From positions 62,001-126,000 of the forward strand of contig JAMZAV010000355.1 in NCBI GenBank assembly GCA_024449915.1: DNA of 64,000 bases, read 5' to 3'. Position 1 is the stretch's first letter, and the number at the start of each line of letters is the position of its first letter. Below the pieces are notes generated by a model. That model was given only the letters and a program-made list of their open reading frames with translations, did not search any database and was not told the origin of the DNA. The position numbers and the translations under genes were made by a program. Below, in pieces: positions 1 through 13,136 of this stretch. The DNA comes from Sweltsa coloradensis. Lineage: Eukaryota > Arthropoda > Insecta > Plecoptera > Chloroperlidae.

Positions 1-418
1 TTCACACTGTTAGCTGCTAGTTTAGTCTTCGCGGTTGCACGTAACTTTACTTTATTATTACTTTTATACGACAGTTCCATCTGAGCAAAAGGTTTCATCT
101 TCTTTATCTCCGATAATAAACTCATCTCTTATTTTCAAGATTGCAACGTGAGAAAGATCTGTCCAAGTTCTACCGATTTTAAAATTTCGTGTCAGATGAG
201 ATTTATCCCGGCCACTACGAGAATTTCAAAGTTTTTCCCAATAACAACATCTATCGTTATGTCAGCGATTGCAGTACCTACTGGATGTATTTGGGGCACT
301 GGTTGCATTTACCAAAACTGAACAGTTTTTTTACTAGCGGACTAATTTTAAAAACCCCAACGAATTGCTGCTGTCGCCTGGATTGTACAACATGAGCTGC
401 CTGTGTCAAGTAGGGCAC
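1..418. other. No recognisable gene
   Basis: Nothing assignable is seen. A 68-codon frame at 189-395 (+) has no family resemblance and is probably chance. Confidence 0.6.
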
Positions 419-1108
419 TCATTCACGATTGTTAATCTGCACTTGTTTCACATATTTACAAATGTTTTTCAGTAACACTACTGTCAGAAAATGTTGCCTG
501 CAGTTTTCATTTTTAGGTGTAACTAGGCTAGGCCTATACGTACTTGGTTGCTGTTGTTGCATTGTGCAGTTTATTCTTGTATGTTCCTCTAACTTGCATA
601 ACTGACAGCGTTTTGACTTCTTTTTGGGTCCCTTTGGGAGTCTCTTTATATGTGACCGTGGTTGTTGCCCAATTTTAACACCTGGGCTCACCTTTTTCCC
701 TTGTAACTTGGCGGTCTGCTGTATCGTGGAGTTGTTTGGGTTTATCGGTCTGAACTGATTCACTGGGGTTGGACTGATTTATGGTCTTGACTGATTTACA
801 GGTTCATTTTTACTTACATAAGGTTTCTTGAGTGTTAGTCCTATTGCTAGTTTTCGCTTTCTTTGTTCTGGGCCTACATTGTACTGCTTAGTAGTTACAG
901 TCTGGGCATGATTGAATTAAACTTAGGCTTACTGTTAATTTCCTTCTTGTTGATCAATTCTAATCTTGCTTTGTCAATCTCTTCAAACTCTCTGATATCT
1001 TGTAGGATACTGTCATCATCCACATGGGTTTTCGTTAACAACATACTAGCTAGTGCTCTTGACCATAATCCAATTTTCAGTGACGTTTCGTGTCCTCAAT
1101 GTTTAGGT
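419..1108 (-). pseudogene. Zinc-knuckle ORF remnant, possibly from a mobile element
   Basis: On the minus strand one frame runs from about 1104 to 903, and a second frame continues from about 900 to the stop at 419, so a frameshift near 903 and one internal stop near 787 separate the parts. The downstream part is basic and carries CQLCKLEEHTRINC, a C-x2-C-x4-H-x4-C zinc knuckle, just after a lysine-rich stretch (KGPKKKSKR). Such a basic stretch plus knuckle occurs near the C-terminus of Gag-like proteins and of MULE/SWIM-type transposases; I cannot choose between them. The 763 start is a GTG, so the true N-terminus is not defined. An N/Q/P-rich segment with a roughly 20 bp internal repeat (about 735-800) precedes the knuckle region. 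No catalytic domain is visible. Confidence 0.4.
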
Positions 1109-1120
1109 TAAGAGCCTAAT

Positions 1121-2401
1121 GCATAGACAGGTTTTAGGCGCGGCTGCAGAGTGTTAGAAATAAATAACAAGCTCTACAGTTATGATCAAATAATTATAAA
1201 AAAATTCAAACCATACTCAAAAATAAATTTTGAACACATCGGATTTGTCCATTTTTTTCTTTGGTTGGTTATTTCTTCGGAAAAAAATGATAACTTTGGA
1301 ACTTTATATGAACTTTTCTGCATTGAAATAAGTAATACCATTTTTTATTACAGCGCGGTATTAATTTACTATTCTGAACACTTTTGGTGAAATTTTATAT
1401 TGTTTGAACATAATTATGGTCATAATCGTTAAATTACATTCAGTAAAGTTACACAAAACGGCTCAGAAGTAGGCCCAAAATGGGATTTGATGGCTGCACA
1501 GAGTTCCGCGTCTGTGTGTTAGGATCGCATGTACGAAAGCCGATAACGGCAGCTTTGACGTCATCACAGTCTGATATCGCCATCGTGAGGTAGGGCCTAC
1601 CCTGTCAAACGCAAATGTCGAGCCCTACCAGTGACCCTTACCAGTGAAACTTACTTTGTTTTTATGTTCATATAATTTTCGTAACATGACGACAGTAATT
1701 ATAGCAAATTTAATAAAAAGCATTGTATCTTGGGAACTAGGTACAGATTGTAAACAAAATAAACAAAAGAAGGTAGCTTTTGTTTCTAGAAAATCTGTTT
1801 TGAAAAGCTCTGCATCCACCGCTTGCTTGATGTATCATGAGAAATTAACTATAAGTAATTATGTTGACATTATTAATTTTTATTATCGCATGATAATATT
1901 ATGAAGTGAAGAATAAATAAGGTGACCACCGGTTTGACCGGTACAGTACCGTTTTCATAACACTTGTACCGGTGTCCCAAGAAACTAATAAAAATTACGT
2001 TTTTGTACCGGTTTGCAATTTTAGTGAGAAAGTGACCTGGTATTTTCTTAACTATACCGTGCATGGAAAGATAATGTTTTATAAAAATATGCTCCTCTGA
2101 TAATTCTTATAGTAAAAACAATGAAATAGTTCTTCCACTTCCAAGAAGATAATTCATTTTCTCTAGGGGTTTGCGAGTATTATTAATGATTTTGGTGGAG
2201 GTGCCGGGTCGCGCACCGTGTGTGAAAACGTAAAAATCGTTAGGCCTATACATTTTTGACGCTACCTTACAAATGCTGATAACTTACCACAATAGAAATA
2301 ATATAAGTCTTATGATACAAATTTATATTCATTTAGGAAGTTTTGAACTTTTTCGGGAACAAATATAATAAAAATATGTCACTATAGTGTTTTGTGCACA
2401 A
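1121..2401. other. AT-rich spacer with a cluster of ACCGGT motifs
   Basis: No gene is recognised. Between about 1926 and 2015 the hexamer ACCGGT occurs four times, in several cases as TACCGGT. A CRE-like TGACGTCATC lies near 1556-1565. Nothing supports a transcript here. Confidence 0.5.
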
Positions 2402-4035
2402 ACGCAAAAACGTGACTTTTTATCAATTTTACTTTGATATTCAATGCCAATTTAAGAGAACGTTTGAAAACATATTGTTGGTTTATCAGTCTTAAAAACA
2501 TGCTGTCACATGTGTTATAATACTTCAATGCACAGATAATTATACGAAGTCGCCGAGATAGTGCATGACATGCGTTTTGCTTGCTCATGCTTTGACATGT
2601 GAATGCTGTGGATATAGAAGTTGAGCCAAGCATTTCATTCTTTCTCCTAGTTTCACATAGAAAAGAAGTAAGATCATTTCGCCTGTTGACAAGCGCTAAG
2701 CCAACCATTTACCATCATATTTAAGTTTATCAATCCTTGAGTTACAAAGTGACCATCGACGGACGCATCAGGTATGGGTATGACCGTATGAGGCAGCTGC
2801 TAAGGGTTGTCGCGCAACATAGACCATCCTAGAAGCTGAGGGTTTTCTACCTGCTGTATTCTCTTCCTGTTCTATTGTTATATTTATTTATTGATATTTT
2901 TTGTTCAATTACAAATATCTAATAACGTTGATAAAATATTAAGCGTGAGTATTGAATTTCATTTTTGGGACGAAATTAAAAACTGACTGAGTTACGGATA
3001 ATGCTTCTATATATATTTTGATAGTATTATTTAGTAATAAAATAATATTTATATATTTCAGTCAGTTTTGATTGTAGACACTAGGGAAAAAAACGCATTT
3101 CATAACTCAAGCTATACATTTGAACCACGTTATTAAATACATGCAATTTAAAAAAAATATTTCGCTGAATACATTATTTTCATCACAATAGATTTGAAAT
3201 GTGTGGAGGCAGGTAGAAAAAACCCATGTTCGCTCCCAAGTTCGGTCACGCCAAAAAAGGGGAAAGGGAAAAATGCAGACAATAGACGGGACGACCGATC
3301 CCGGTCTCGTCCGCCGATGGTCACTTTGTATCTCAAGGATAGATAAACTTTAGTTAGCCACCCACCCAGCAAGCCGGAAGTTTTTCGTCGATTTTACGCA
3401 ATATTTTAACACAGAACGGTTATCGGATCGGGTGATTTTTTTTTGTAGATCATGAACCACATGAACCACACCAGTTTCAAGATTGTAAATTTTTCGGGGC
3501 GGCGTGTGCAGATAGCTGAAAAACCCCCCAACGCGGGTGGAGTAAACAGGGTCGAGTTAGCCATCGCCTAGCTTGGCTGCGGGCGAACGACCGTCGCCCT
3601 AGATTACGTTCCAGTAGAAGCCATACAAGAATGTCATGCACACTTTAACATGCCTACGTGCTACATAATAAATGAATATTTGACGTGACATGTGTCAGAA
3701 AATTTAAGTAATTGATTCAAATTATTACATATTTAAATGATGTTAAAAGTTTTATTGCCAATTTGTCTGTTACATGTGTTCGGTTTGGCCCCCGGACCTC
3801 ACAGGGAATAGTAGTACTCTGCGCGACAGCGGAAGTAAATAAGACGCGCGGCCGAACAAACGCATGTCATGCACTAGCTCAGCGACTGCGGATAACTATC
3901 TGTGCATTGTAGTATTATAATAATGTGACAGCATGTTTTTAAGACTGATAAACCAACAATATGTTTTCAAACGTTTCGTAAATTGGCATTGAATATGAAA
4001 GTAAAATTGATAATAAGTCACATTTTTGCGTTTTA
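2402..4035. mobile_element. Inverted-repeat element, ~1.6 kb with ~177 bp arms
   Basis: Segment 2402-2578 is repeated as the reverse complement at 3857-4035 with scattered mismatches and small indels. The arms include the shared stretches AAACATATTGTTGGTTTATC and TGCATGACATGCGTTT. The interior holds no transposase frame. This is the architecture of a foldback or long-TIR non-autonomous DNA element. A target-site duplication is not obvious. Confidence 0.6.
2725..3348. mobile_element. MITE-like element nested in the 2.4-4.0 kb inverted repeat
   Basis: Arms 2725-2767 and 3308-3348 are near-perfect reverse complements of about 42 bp, sharing CAAAGTGACCATCG and CGGACG. The 624 bp unit has no coding potential beyond short frames. 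It sits roughly centrally in the larger inverted repeat, so it could be an insertion into it or part of the same nested palindrome. An internal AAACTGACTG .. CAGTCAGTTTT pair bounds 2982-3070. Confidence 0.55.
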
Positions 4036-4460
4036 GGCCAATTTAAATACTCTAAACTATTTTTAATGGGTAAATGTGGGTATTCACTGGACGGTCGATT
4101 CGTCTACTAAATAATCGTACAAAGTTATTGATTTAGAACAAGGATCAAAATGGTGAAACGTCATGCGGAAGCGTCGCGGCGCGCTCAAAACGCCAAAACG
4201 GCATGTAGAACAAGGCGGATTCTTTTCGTATACGGTTTATGGTATGTATTTTGAATTAGGATTTCTAAAAGTATAATATCATCTTGTTCTACCGCCGGTA
4301 GGGGTCCAACTTTCATAACTTGCCGATTGCCGCTGCACGGATGCGAGAAAGCCTTCGCCATTAGAGTAATTTGCACTGGAAAGTTATAAAAATTGATTCC
4401 GTCACAAATTATAAGTGAACAACAATAATGGAATGAGTAAAAAAAAGTAAAAAAAGTTTT

Positions 4461-4535
4461 CCTAGACGGGGCTCGAACCGACGTCCTCTCGCATGCAAAA
4501 CAAGAGCTCTAACCACTCGGCCAACAAGACCACGG
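4461..4535 (-). tRNA. tRNA-like sequence (SINE head or tRNA pseudogene)
   Basis: The minus strand contains GGCCGAGTGGTTAGAGC (a box A of Leu/Ser type) and, about 35 nt later, GGTTCGAGCC (box B). A stem can be drawn around a TTTGCAT loop (anticodon TGC), but it relies on G-T pairs and the acceptor ends do not pair. A polymerase III promoter fossil is likelier than a working tRNA gene. Confidence 0.45.
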
Positions 4536-4869
4536 TAAACATGCGGTCTAGAGTGATATTTATACAGATGCACGATAACTTGCGATAAGCGTAAACATTT
4601 GTCATGACTATTAGGACACTGTTAATAGTTATAAAACGTTCTGTCGATATTTCTAGAGTGTAATTTACGTCTCTTTTCACAAGATGTGCATTATAATTAT
4701 TTATTTTGTCATTAAAAAACTTCGGATGTGGCAGTCAGTCGCATGAAATCATCCAACTCGCCACCAAATAATATCTCGTGGTTTGAAACGTGGCTGGTAA
4801 TGCGGGTAGCCTAGGACCCTAGGGGAGAAGACGCAACGTATTGACAGAGCTACCGATAGCGGACGATTT

Positions 4870-5531
4870 AGTTTTAGGTAGTCACCGCAAAATTTGAAAG
4901 CGCTCGGCCCTGCTTCCGACTCTTATACTTTTTGCATAGTCGTATCTTGTCATGGAAATAAACTCTGCGTATTTTCTCCTTCAGCTGTACCTAGTTTGCA
5001 TACGTTTCCAACGTTTGGCAGGCTGGACACACTTACGAAAGTCGCCCGAAATTGTCTACAAAATTCCTCCCATGAAGTTAGGCCTACGCGGCGGGCCTGG
5101 AACCAGTTGCTAGCTGCTCCGATCATATGCGCACGCGCCGATTCTATTTTAAAGGAATCTGGCCAGTGATGTAGGTTAGCAGTACTGTCCAAATCATTTA
5201 ACCAAATTTCAGCTTGTCCACTAGTATGCTCTCCATTAAAATTACTAATTGTTTTCTCTAGATCCGGCATTACGTGATACTGTTGTAACGGCGGTGGCTG
5301 CTGTGCTGCCATTCTACCCTGTACAATGTTCATTAGCATTTCATCTCTCGCCCGATCGCGCTCTAACATTAGTCTTAGCAAGGCTTCTGTTGTCAGCGGC
5401 GGTTCAACATTATCACCATTAGGACGTTCCATTTGCGGTAGTACACCTTGTCCTTCACCGTTCACATTTATGATAACCTGTTCATCATGCTGTTCATTTT
5501 GTTGTGCCATGTTGTAGTCTCGGCGAATCAT
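4870..5531 (-). pseudogene. Ty3/gypsy-type Gag fragment, frameshifted
   Basis: The reading frame begins at 5531, or more plausibly at the second ATG at 5510 (MAQQNEQ). It has a polar, Q-rich N-terminus and then a Gag capsid-like block containing NFNGEHTSGQAEIWLNDLD, GAASNWFQ and SWEEFCRQFRATFV, the pattern of the retrotrans_gag family. After FVSVSSLPNV the frame runs into non-Gag residues and stops at 4950. The Gag-like continuation (YFHDKIRLCKKYK) is in another frame at about 4905-4945, so a frameshift has broken it. No protease, RT or integrase is found between here and the tRNA-like unit at 4.5 kb. An LTR candidate lies just upstream at 5600-5864. This is a truncated copy. Confidence 0.7.
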
Positions 5532-5599
5532 GGCGTCACGAACACACTAGGCCCTAGGCTATACGCGCGGTTTTATAATCCCACTTCTGAATTGTTATC

Positions 5600-5864
5600 T
5601 GTTTATACAATACTCAATAATAACTCGGACACAAGACTATAATATAATACTTCGTATTTATTGATATGAAACGGACACATTACAACGCTTACTTCGGATA
5701 GTACACAAATACAAACACACAATGAAACAATCGGATGGGCCATTCTACTCTCTTAAACTTACTTATGCGCATGGGGCCTACCCACGCCTTTAAGGCCCTC
5801 GTCCCCTGCTCGCGAGATCTCGTTTCAAGCTCGTTGGGGCCCATGCGGGAATTTTAAAATTACA
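5600..5864 (-). repeat. Candidate 5' LTR of the gag-bearing retrotransposon
   Basis: Read on the minus strand, this ~265 bp segment starts TGTAATTTTAAAATTCC and ends ATTGTATAAACA, matching the TG..CA convention. It carries an AATAAA signal (5657-5662) and lies about 90 bp upstream of the preferred gag start. The partner LTR is not in the window, so the ends cannot be confirmed by comparison. A convincing tRNA primer-binding site was not identified. Confidence 0.4.
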
Positions 5865-6404
5865 AATATAGTTCGGAAATAGCTCAAAACTTTTAAAAAA
5901 AATTAATTAGAAAAAAGAACTTGGATAAACTATTACTTTAAAATTATAATCCCAAATTCTATTTTGCCAAGCTTTTCGAATGCTTTTATGGGACACTGTA
6001 CGTTTATGAATTAAGATGCGCAAATGTGGAAGGGTAATCCCTTGGGCCCCTTTTTTTTTTAGATCTCTTTCCCTTTTGAGTGTGAAAGGGTTTTGGGCCC
6101 TGTATTTCTAAAAGTTTTTTTTTAAATGTTTTTTTGGGGGAAAGGTTTAACAAAAAATTTAAAATTTTTTATCGGGTTGCCCAAAAATTTTTTAAATTTT
6201 TAAAATTTCGAAATTTTTAAAGAAAAAAAAACAATAAAAAAGGGAAAAATTTAAATTTTTTAAGTGGGCCCAGTCACATCAAAATTATATTTTACCCTAA
6301 AAAATATAAAGATGTCTTTTTTAAAAAAGGGGTTTTTCCCCAAAATATTGTGTTGTTTTTTTTGAAAAGAATTTTTTTGAAAAAGGGTTTAAACCCTCGA
6401 TCAA

Positions 6405-7266
6405 AATTGGGATGGGGCGTAACGGGCGAAGCAAAGATTCCATTTCACTACACTGAAAAAAAAACCCAAATTTTTTTTTTTCCTTCTTTTTTTTTTTTTT
6501 TTTGAAATTTTTTTGTGTGTTTTTTAACCGATTCCAGCTAAACCGATTACTCCGATTGGATAAAATTTTATGGGGGGCCTTTCCCAAAATCTCTAAACCC
6601 TTTAAACTCCCCAAGTTTTTTGGGCTTAATGGGAAAATTTTTTTTTCTCAAAAAAAAGAAAATTTTACGTTTTTTTTTTCGTTTTTTAAAAAAAAATTTC
6701 TTCGACTTAAAAAAACCTCCCTGCTTTTTTCGATTGTAATGTTTTTTCACAGAACCTTATTTTTAAAATGTTTAAAGAAAATTCTTGTAAAATTTTTGGG
6801 CGAAATAAAAAATTATTTCTCATGAAAAATCAAAATTTTTTTAACGGTTTTTTTTTTTTTTTAAAAAAAATTCTTTGACTTATAAACCTACATGTTTTAC
6901 CCTATTTTATTTTTTCACAAAACCCTTTAAATTTTTTAGGGAAAAAATTTATATTCGTTTTTAATTTAAAGCGAAATAAAATTATTATTTTTTTAAAAAT
7001 TGCTTTTCCGATTTTTTAAATTTTTTTTAAATTACGTTTAAATTAAAAAAAAATTTAAAAATTTTTTTTTATTTTTTTTAAATTTTAAATTTAAAAAAAT
7101 TAAAGTTTTTTTTAAATTTAAATTTTAAATTTTAAATTAAAAAAAAATCTTCGACAAATAATGATTTTTTCACAGAAAAACCCGAAAACCCGCGAAACAC
7201 AGGGCAGCTAAATAAACCATATACGCTCCCAAAACAACGGGGCGGATTTAAAAGCTTTTTTCCTAG
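6405..7266 (+). mobile_element. Distorted copy of the Helitron-like element at 14361-15169
   Basis: It starts with a stretched version of TTGGATGAGCGTAACG and ends at TTTTCCTAG (7258-7266). It corresponds base for base, apart from homopolymer noise, to the copy at 14.4 kb. Confidence 0.65.
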
Positions 7267-8519
7267 TAACCGTCAGGTGCTAAGGAACGACCCCCCACCC
7301 CCCCCCCTTTTTCCGAACTAATTTTCACTCAGTTTTTTTTTAAAAAAAAATCACGATTAACAATCCACTTTTTTGGGTCTTTTGGCAGCGGGGGCTTTTG
7401 CCCGCGGGGTGTTCAAATTTTTTTTTAAATTTTTGCCGTATTTTCTCTTCGCTTTTGAAAAAATTTTTAAAATATCTTTAAAAATCAATCACTAATATTT
7501 TCTCCACTTTTGTTCCCTTCCCGCCCCGAACCTTATCTAAAAAAATTGTTTTCCCCAAATAAAAAACAAAAACACACACCCAAAAAAATGGCAGCTAAAA
7601 TGTATTGAATCTTTATTTATGGAAAAATGTGTAGGGGACTTCCAAAAATAAAATAAACAAAATGGCCCTTTCAAAGTGCTTCCGACTATTTTTGAATAGT
7701 ATAAAATCCACATGTTTTTACTACATATATGTACATTTAAAATCACGGGCTCACTGATACTTGTAAAATTATACACCCACAGTTTCGTGACATTCAACAT
7801 CAACTAATTTTTAAATTTAGAAAAACTAATCTCTTTATTATCTATAAACAGACTAAAAACAAAACCCCACATCCTTATCAGACTTGGGCGGGATATTATC
7901 ACCCCTTCACAGTTTACTTGGGGATGCCCACGGATAACCCAAGGATTTGTGATGAAGGTAAAGCCATAAATACTGTTTAAAGAGCTGAAACGAAACCCTT
8001 TAACCTAGATTTTTATTGTCTTAATTTTCACTGTTCGGGTTTTTTGTTGTACAAATTTGATAGAAAAAATTTTTATTTTTTAGAGAATGTGTTTTCATTG
8101 GGGGCCGATTTTGTGATACGAATAAATTTTCCCAACAATGCACGTTTGGGCTTATAGGCAGCATATCCCTTAGTCAAACCCAAAGCGGTGTGCTTTTCGG
8201 GAAACCAAAAAATGACTTGATAAAAACTGTATTCGATTACAATTTAAAATTTGCTATTTGCGTTGTGTATATCTATTTAAATGCAATAAGGTGACTTTTT
8301 TTTTGGGTAAATTATTTAAGATGTTAAATCTTTTCCCTTATTCCGAGTTTGGGTTTTGCTTCCTAAGGAAAATGTGCAAAATCGGGCGACCTAAGTAAAT
8401 AAAGGGTTGTCAAATTTTAGTTGTATCGCTAAAAAACCACCCCTTGTTTTTCTTCTTTTTCGAGGGTGTACGTGATCAAGAGGTTAAGGACGAGCTACTT
8501 AACTGTTATAATAAAAACC

Positions 8520-9987
8520 CAAAATCCTTTTCCAAAAAATCGAAATATTGCTTTTTGGGGGAAAAAATTGCGATTTTGCGGGGGGAAATTTTTGCGGAGC
8601 CCTTTCCCTTATATAATCTTATCAACATACTAAAACCCCCCAAACAATGGGACTGGGTTTTGGGCCGCCATATTGGGGAAAAAGGCGGGCCCCAAAGGGG
8701 TTTGTTATCGATATCTCCAAATTGGTTTTTAGATAGACAAAATATCTCAAAAGCAAAAACTCCCTTTTAATTCCCCCAAAACCGGGGGTCTTTTTTATTT
8801 TTTGGAGGGGCAAGGGTTTCGTCCCCAAAAAACGGGGGTTTTTGTGTTGCCCCATTTGGAGTACCCCGCTTATTTCCAAAATTTTCACGCCCCCTCAAAC
8901 AATGGGTCGGTAAATCCCCAAAAATCGTTTAAATTTCAAAAGGGGCTTTTGTCGGGGTTCGTGAAAACTTTCATTGTAAATTTAAAAAAAAAACAGGTGT
9001 GCGAAAACGAATTTGCATTTTTCCCGAAAAAATTTTGGGGGTTTTTTCCATTGGTTTTGGGATTTCCTCAAAAATGCCATTTTTGACCGTCCATTATTTT
9101 AAACGCTAAAAAAAATTGGAGGGAAAAAATTTTTCCTACGCAAATTGAAATGACCCCAAATAATTTTCCATTACAACCAAAGTTTTAAAAACCAATAGGG
9201 TGCTAATTCCCAATATCTTTCAACATCAAAGGGGAAATTTTGTAAACGAAAAAGGGGTGTAAAAACAGCACGAAAACCCGTATTCCCTATTGTGAATTTT
9301 TAGGGATTGCAGTCATAAATTGGGGTTTAAACTTTGGTTTTTTAATCGGATCATTTTTTCAAGTCTTTTTAATTTGCGTAAAAAGAATTTTTCCCCCAAT
9401 CTATTTAGGGGCTTAATAATGGGCAGTTTAAAAAAGGGCCCTTTTTTAAAAAAGGAAAAGCCAAAAATGGTAAAAACCCAAAATTTCCGGGGAAAAGCAA
9501 AATTCGATTTTCGCAGACCGGTTTTTTTAAAAAAAACTAATGGAAGGGTTTCATCAACCCCCCCCACAAAATCCTTTTTTATTAAATCGATTTATTACGG
9601 GTTTACCGGGGATTTTTTGTGGGGTGGGGGGAAAAATTTGGAAAAAGCTGGGATTCCAAGAGCAACATTTAAACCACGATTTTGTGCGTAACCTTTGCCC
9701 CTACCAAAAATATGAAGACAAACCCGTTTTGTAGGGAAATTTAAATTGGGGGAAAATTTTTGCCATTGGAAAAATTTTGTCTATCTCAAACAAAATTTTG
9801 GGGATATTCGATTTAAAAAACCCCTTTTTTTGGCCCCCCATTTTCCAATATGGCGGCCGAACTCCAGTCCCGATTTTTAGGGGGGTTTTTGTATGTTTTA
9901 TAAATATCCTTTAAAGGGAAAGGTCCTTTTGCAAAAATTCGCGACTCCAATTTTTTTTTCCCCCAAAAATTTTTATTTGCAGGATTC
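8520..9987. mobile_element. Distorted copy of the foldback element at 16388-17774
   Basis: Both arms of the 1.4 kb inverted repeat are recognisable (for example GGGCCGCCATATTGG near 8661 and CCAATATGGCGGCCGAAC near 9845), with stretched homopolymers. Confidence 0.65.
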
Positions 9988-10839
9988 CCTTGCCCTCCTC
10001 CCCAATATGGTTTTTTATGCCCTAAAGTTAACAGGGGCTTTCTGCATCCCATCTATTTTCTGTGGGCCCACTATAAAAAGGGTTGGAAAAGTGAAAAAAC
10101 CCTATCAATTTAATATCAAATTTTTGTAAATTTTTATTTTTCTTTTAAAAATATAGTCAAAACCATCAGGGAAAAAAAGCCTCAAGCTTTCATACTCTTA
10201 CTGGATATTTTTTGGGCAAACCCCGTGAAAAAATTTAAAAGAAAAAACAGTAAAAAACCAAAAATAAAAAAAAACATTTTAACCGTGGGGACGGGGGTGC
10301 CCCTTTTTTTACCGTTTCCAGTTACCAAAAAGCAAATTAAACATTCATGGAATTTAAACTATAGTTTCACCCATAAACTAGGCCCTTTTTTTTTTTCGTG
10401 GGGGTGATTTTCGTCAATTTAAAAAGGCTGCTAAATTGCAAACACAAACTGTTCCTTTTTTTTACCAACCTTTTAACTTACTACCCAAAAAAATCCTTAA
10501 TTTTTTTTTAGGGGTTTTTACTCGGGACAATGTTTGTTGTGCAAAAAAAAATTTTGAAATTCATATTAAATTTACCTAGGAAAAATAATATAACATATGT
10601 TTGCATATTAACTTGGAAACCCCCATTTGGGCCCCAAACGCCCTAGCTGTTTAACCCGACAACTGCTGCAAAAAAAAGAAAAAGTTTTTAAAGGTTTGGG
10701 GAACCTACACATTTTTATAAGTTCGAAAGGGGTTTTATATATTTCCACCGATGAAAAAATGGCCGCCACATTTTTTATCAAATTTTTTTCTTTTTTTGGG
10801 CAAACCCCCAAAAAGAAATCAAAAAGGGCGCCAAAATTA

Positions 10840-12510
10840 GCCAAAAACTAACCAAATAAGGGCACCACGCGTTTCCCCTAGGTCCCCCACCCAAAAAAAA
10901 CCAACCCCTCACCCAAAGATTACCAAATTTAAATTTGCCCCCCTGAAGCCAAAAGTGCGCCAACATCGTTTTGTTTTCAAAAAACGACCTCTTGGCGAAA
11001 ATTTTGGGGGGGGGACCTCTAAAAAATGGACTAGGTTGCCATGAGTTCCCAAAAAAACGCCTAAAGGGTTTCCATAGTTTGCCAGAGGTCGCCCCAAAAA
11101 CGCCAAAAGGTTTTCCCCGAGATCCCCCAAGGGATCGCCAAAAAAGACCCAAAAAAGGGTTTCCAAGAGGGCGCCAAAAAGGGGCCCCCAAGAGTCTAAC
11201 CCAAAATTTTAGCCTCCCCGGGCAAAAAATGTATTTTTGTATCATGGGTTTTGATGTTATATAAAAATGTAGAAAATTAAGGGGAAAAAAGATTGAAGAC
11301 CACGCTTTTTTTGAATTTTTTATACATACCATCAAAAAACACCTTTAAATTTTAATTACTTTAATTCAAAGAAGTTCAGATGAAGAAAATTCACAGCAGG
11401 GAAAGTATAAAGGGGAATAGCAGCATTAAATTATGTATTGAATTATAGAACTCTGTTCTAAAAAGCAAATAAAATTCATTAATTGATGTTTCGTAACGGC
11501 CCGCCATTATTTTTGTCTTCCCTAAAGGGTTTTATAAAATTTTCCCAAGATTTTTTATGTGCTCTAAGTAAAGGCGTCACTGGGAAAATGCCATGTTTTT
11601 TAAAGTTTTTTATTTTCAATTTCACCAAACTAACTTTTCTAAAAATTATATTGGGGTTTAAAACACTTTTCTCTGCCGACATGCACCCTGTATTGTAACC
11701 ACAAATATCCTCCTGCGTTCTCCCCACTAATAAAAGCCCGTACAAAAAAATTTTAAAAAACACTGTCGACACTGCATGCTAACGTTTTACGGGCTTCTCT
11801 CAAACCCCACGCTTGTTTCAAAAGGCAAGCAACCTCTTCGCATCCTGGAAACCCCCCCAAGCCCGTTTTGGACAAGGGAATGAACCCGAAAGAAAGCAGT
11901 TTTAAAACGGGGCCAACAGTATGCCACGAGGGATCCCGTGACAATCTGTTGCAAAACTCTTGGCGACCATTGGCAACCTCTTTGGGGTAGTCTTGGTGAC
12001 TTCATCAGTTTGGGGAAAACAAAGGCAACCTTAAAGGCTGACGTTTGGCTTCTCATTTGTTTTTAAATTTAAAACACCAAAGTTTTACCAAAAGGTCGCC
12101 AAAAGTGATCACCATTGGTAATTAAAATGGCGAAATGTTTTTGGGAACTTCTTTGGGGTAGTCTTGGTGCCTTTTCCCTCAGTTGGGGAAAAATTGGGAA
12201 CCTTTTGGGAAAGTTTTGGATTTTTATTTGTTTTTTCACCAAAAGATCACCCAAAAGGGCGCCAAAAGTGATCATCACAAAATAACTAAAATTTGGGGAA
12301 CTGTTGGCAACCATTTGGCTTTCCTTGCCCAGCTGAGGCCCGAAATTTGGGAATCATTGGCGGGCCCCTTTGGGGAACGCTTGGCTGTCATATTTTAGTT
12401 GAAAATTTTTGGGGGCGAAATTTTGGGGACCACTTTTGGGAACCAAATTGGCGATCAAAAACAAACCTTTGGGGGGAACCGGTTTTGGGTTAAACCTTTT
12501 TGGCAACATT
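10840..12510. repeat. Distorted copy of the TTGGCGACC repeat field
   Basis: It corresponds to 18575-20055. Many GGTCGCCAA units have become GGGCGCCAAAA-like strings. A better copy is described at 18575. Confidence 0.6.
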
Positions 12511-13064
12511 TGGCCCAAAAAAATATTTTTAAAATGGGGAAACCCCGTATATAAAAAAATCAATTTAAAACAATCCCTTAAAATCTTTTTCTTAGCACCT
12601 TTTTCCCTTTGAGCTGTTTGTTTCCGCACAGGGCCCCAAAGGCCCCTGTGAAATTTCCTATGAAATACCATTCCGCCTCATTGACCCAGTTGTGGAACAG
12701 AATCCTTCAAAAGCTGCCCCAAATTTTTTTATCCCCCACAAGTAAATTCCCTTTTTGGCAATTTGGGGGGCAATTTTTATAAATGGGGTTTTTTTTTTTT
12801 TTCAAAATAAAAAATAATAATTAAAATAATTATCTAGATAAATTTTTTTTAGATAAAAGATAAAATTTTGACCCTTTTTCGGTTTTTTTTTCCCCCCCCC
12901 CCCCCCCCCCCCCCCCAAAAAACAGTTTTCTTGTCAAACCCTAATTTTTTCAGACCAACAAGTTTGACATACCCCCGGGGACGCACATTATAACTGTAGA
13001 AGTTTTTTTATTTTTTAAAAAATGTATTGTTATTATTTTGGGCCACTTATTGGTTTTATTTTTT

Positions 13065-13136
13065 GTGTGGCTCGTTGGTCTTGTGTTGCGTACCTGCTTT
13101 CCCAAACGAAGGTCCAGGGGTTTGATTCCCGTTTAA
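13065..13136 (+). tRNA. Distorted copy of the tRNA-like SINE head at 20572
   Basis: GTGTGGCTCGTTGGTC followed by GGTCCAGGGGTTTGATTCCC corresponds to the 20.6 kb SINE head, with a lost D-arm base and an extra G. It is not a functional gene. Confidence 0.4.

Noticed and set aside
6321..12671. Many 60-185 codon frames between 6 and 13 kb
   Set aside because: They lie in the homopolymer-distorted copy; the matching clean copy has no equivalent frames.
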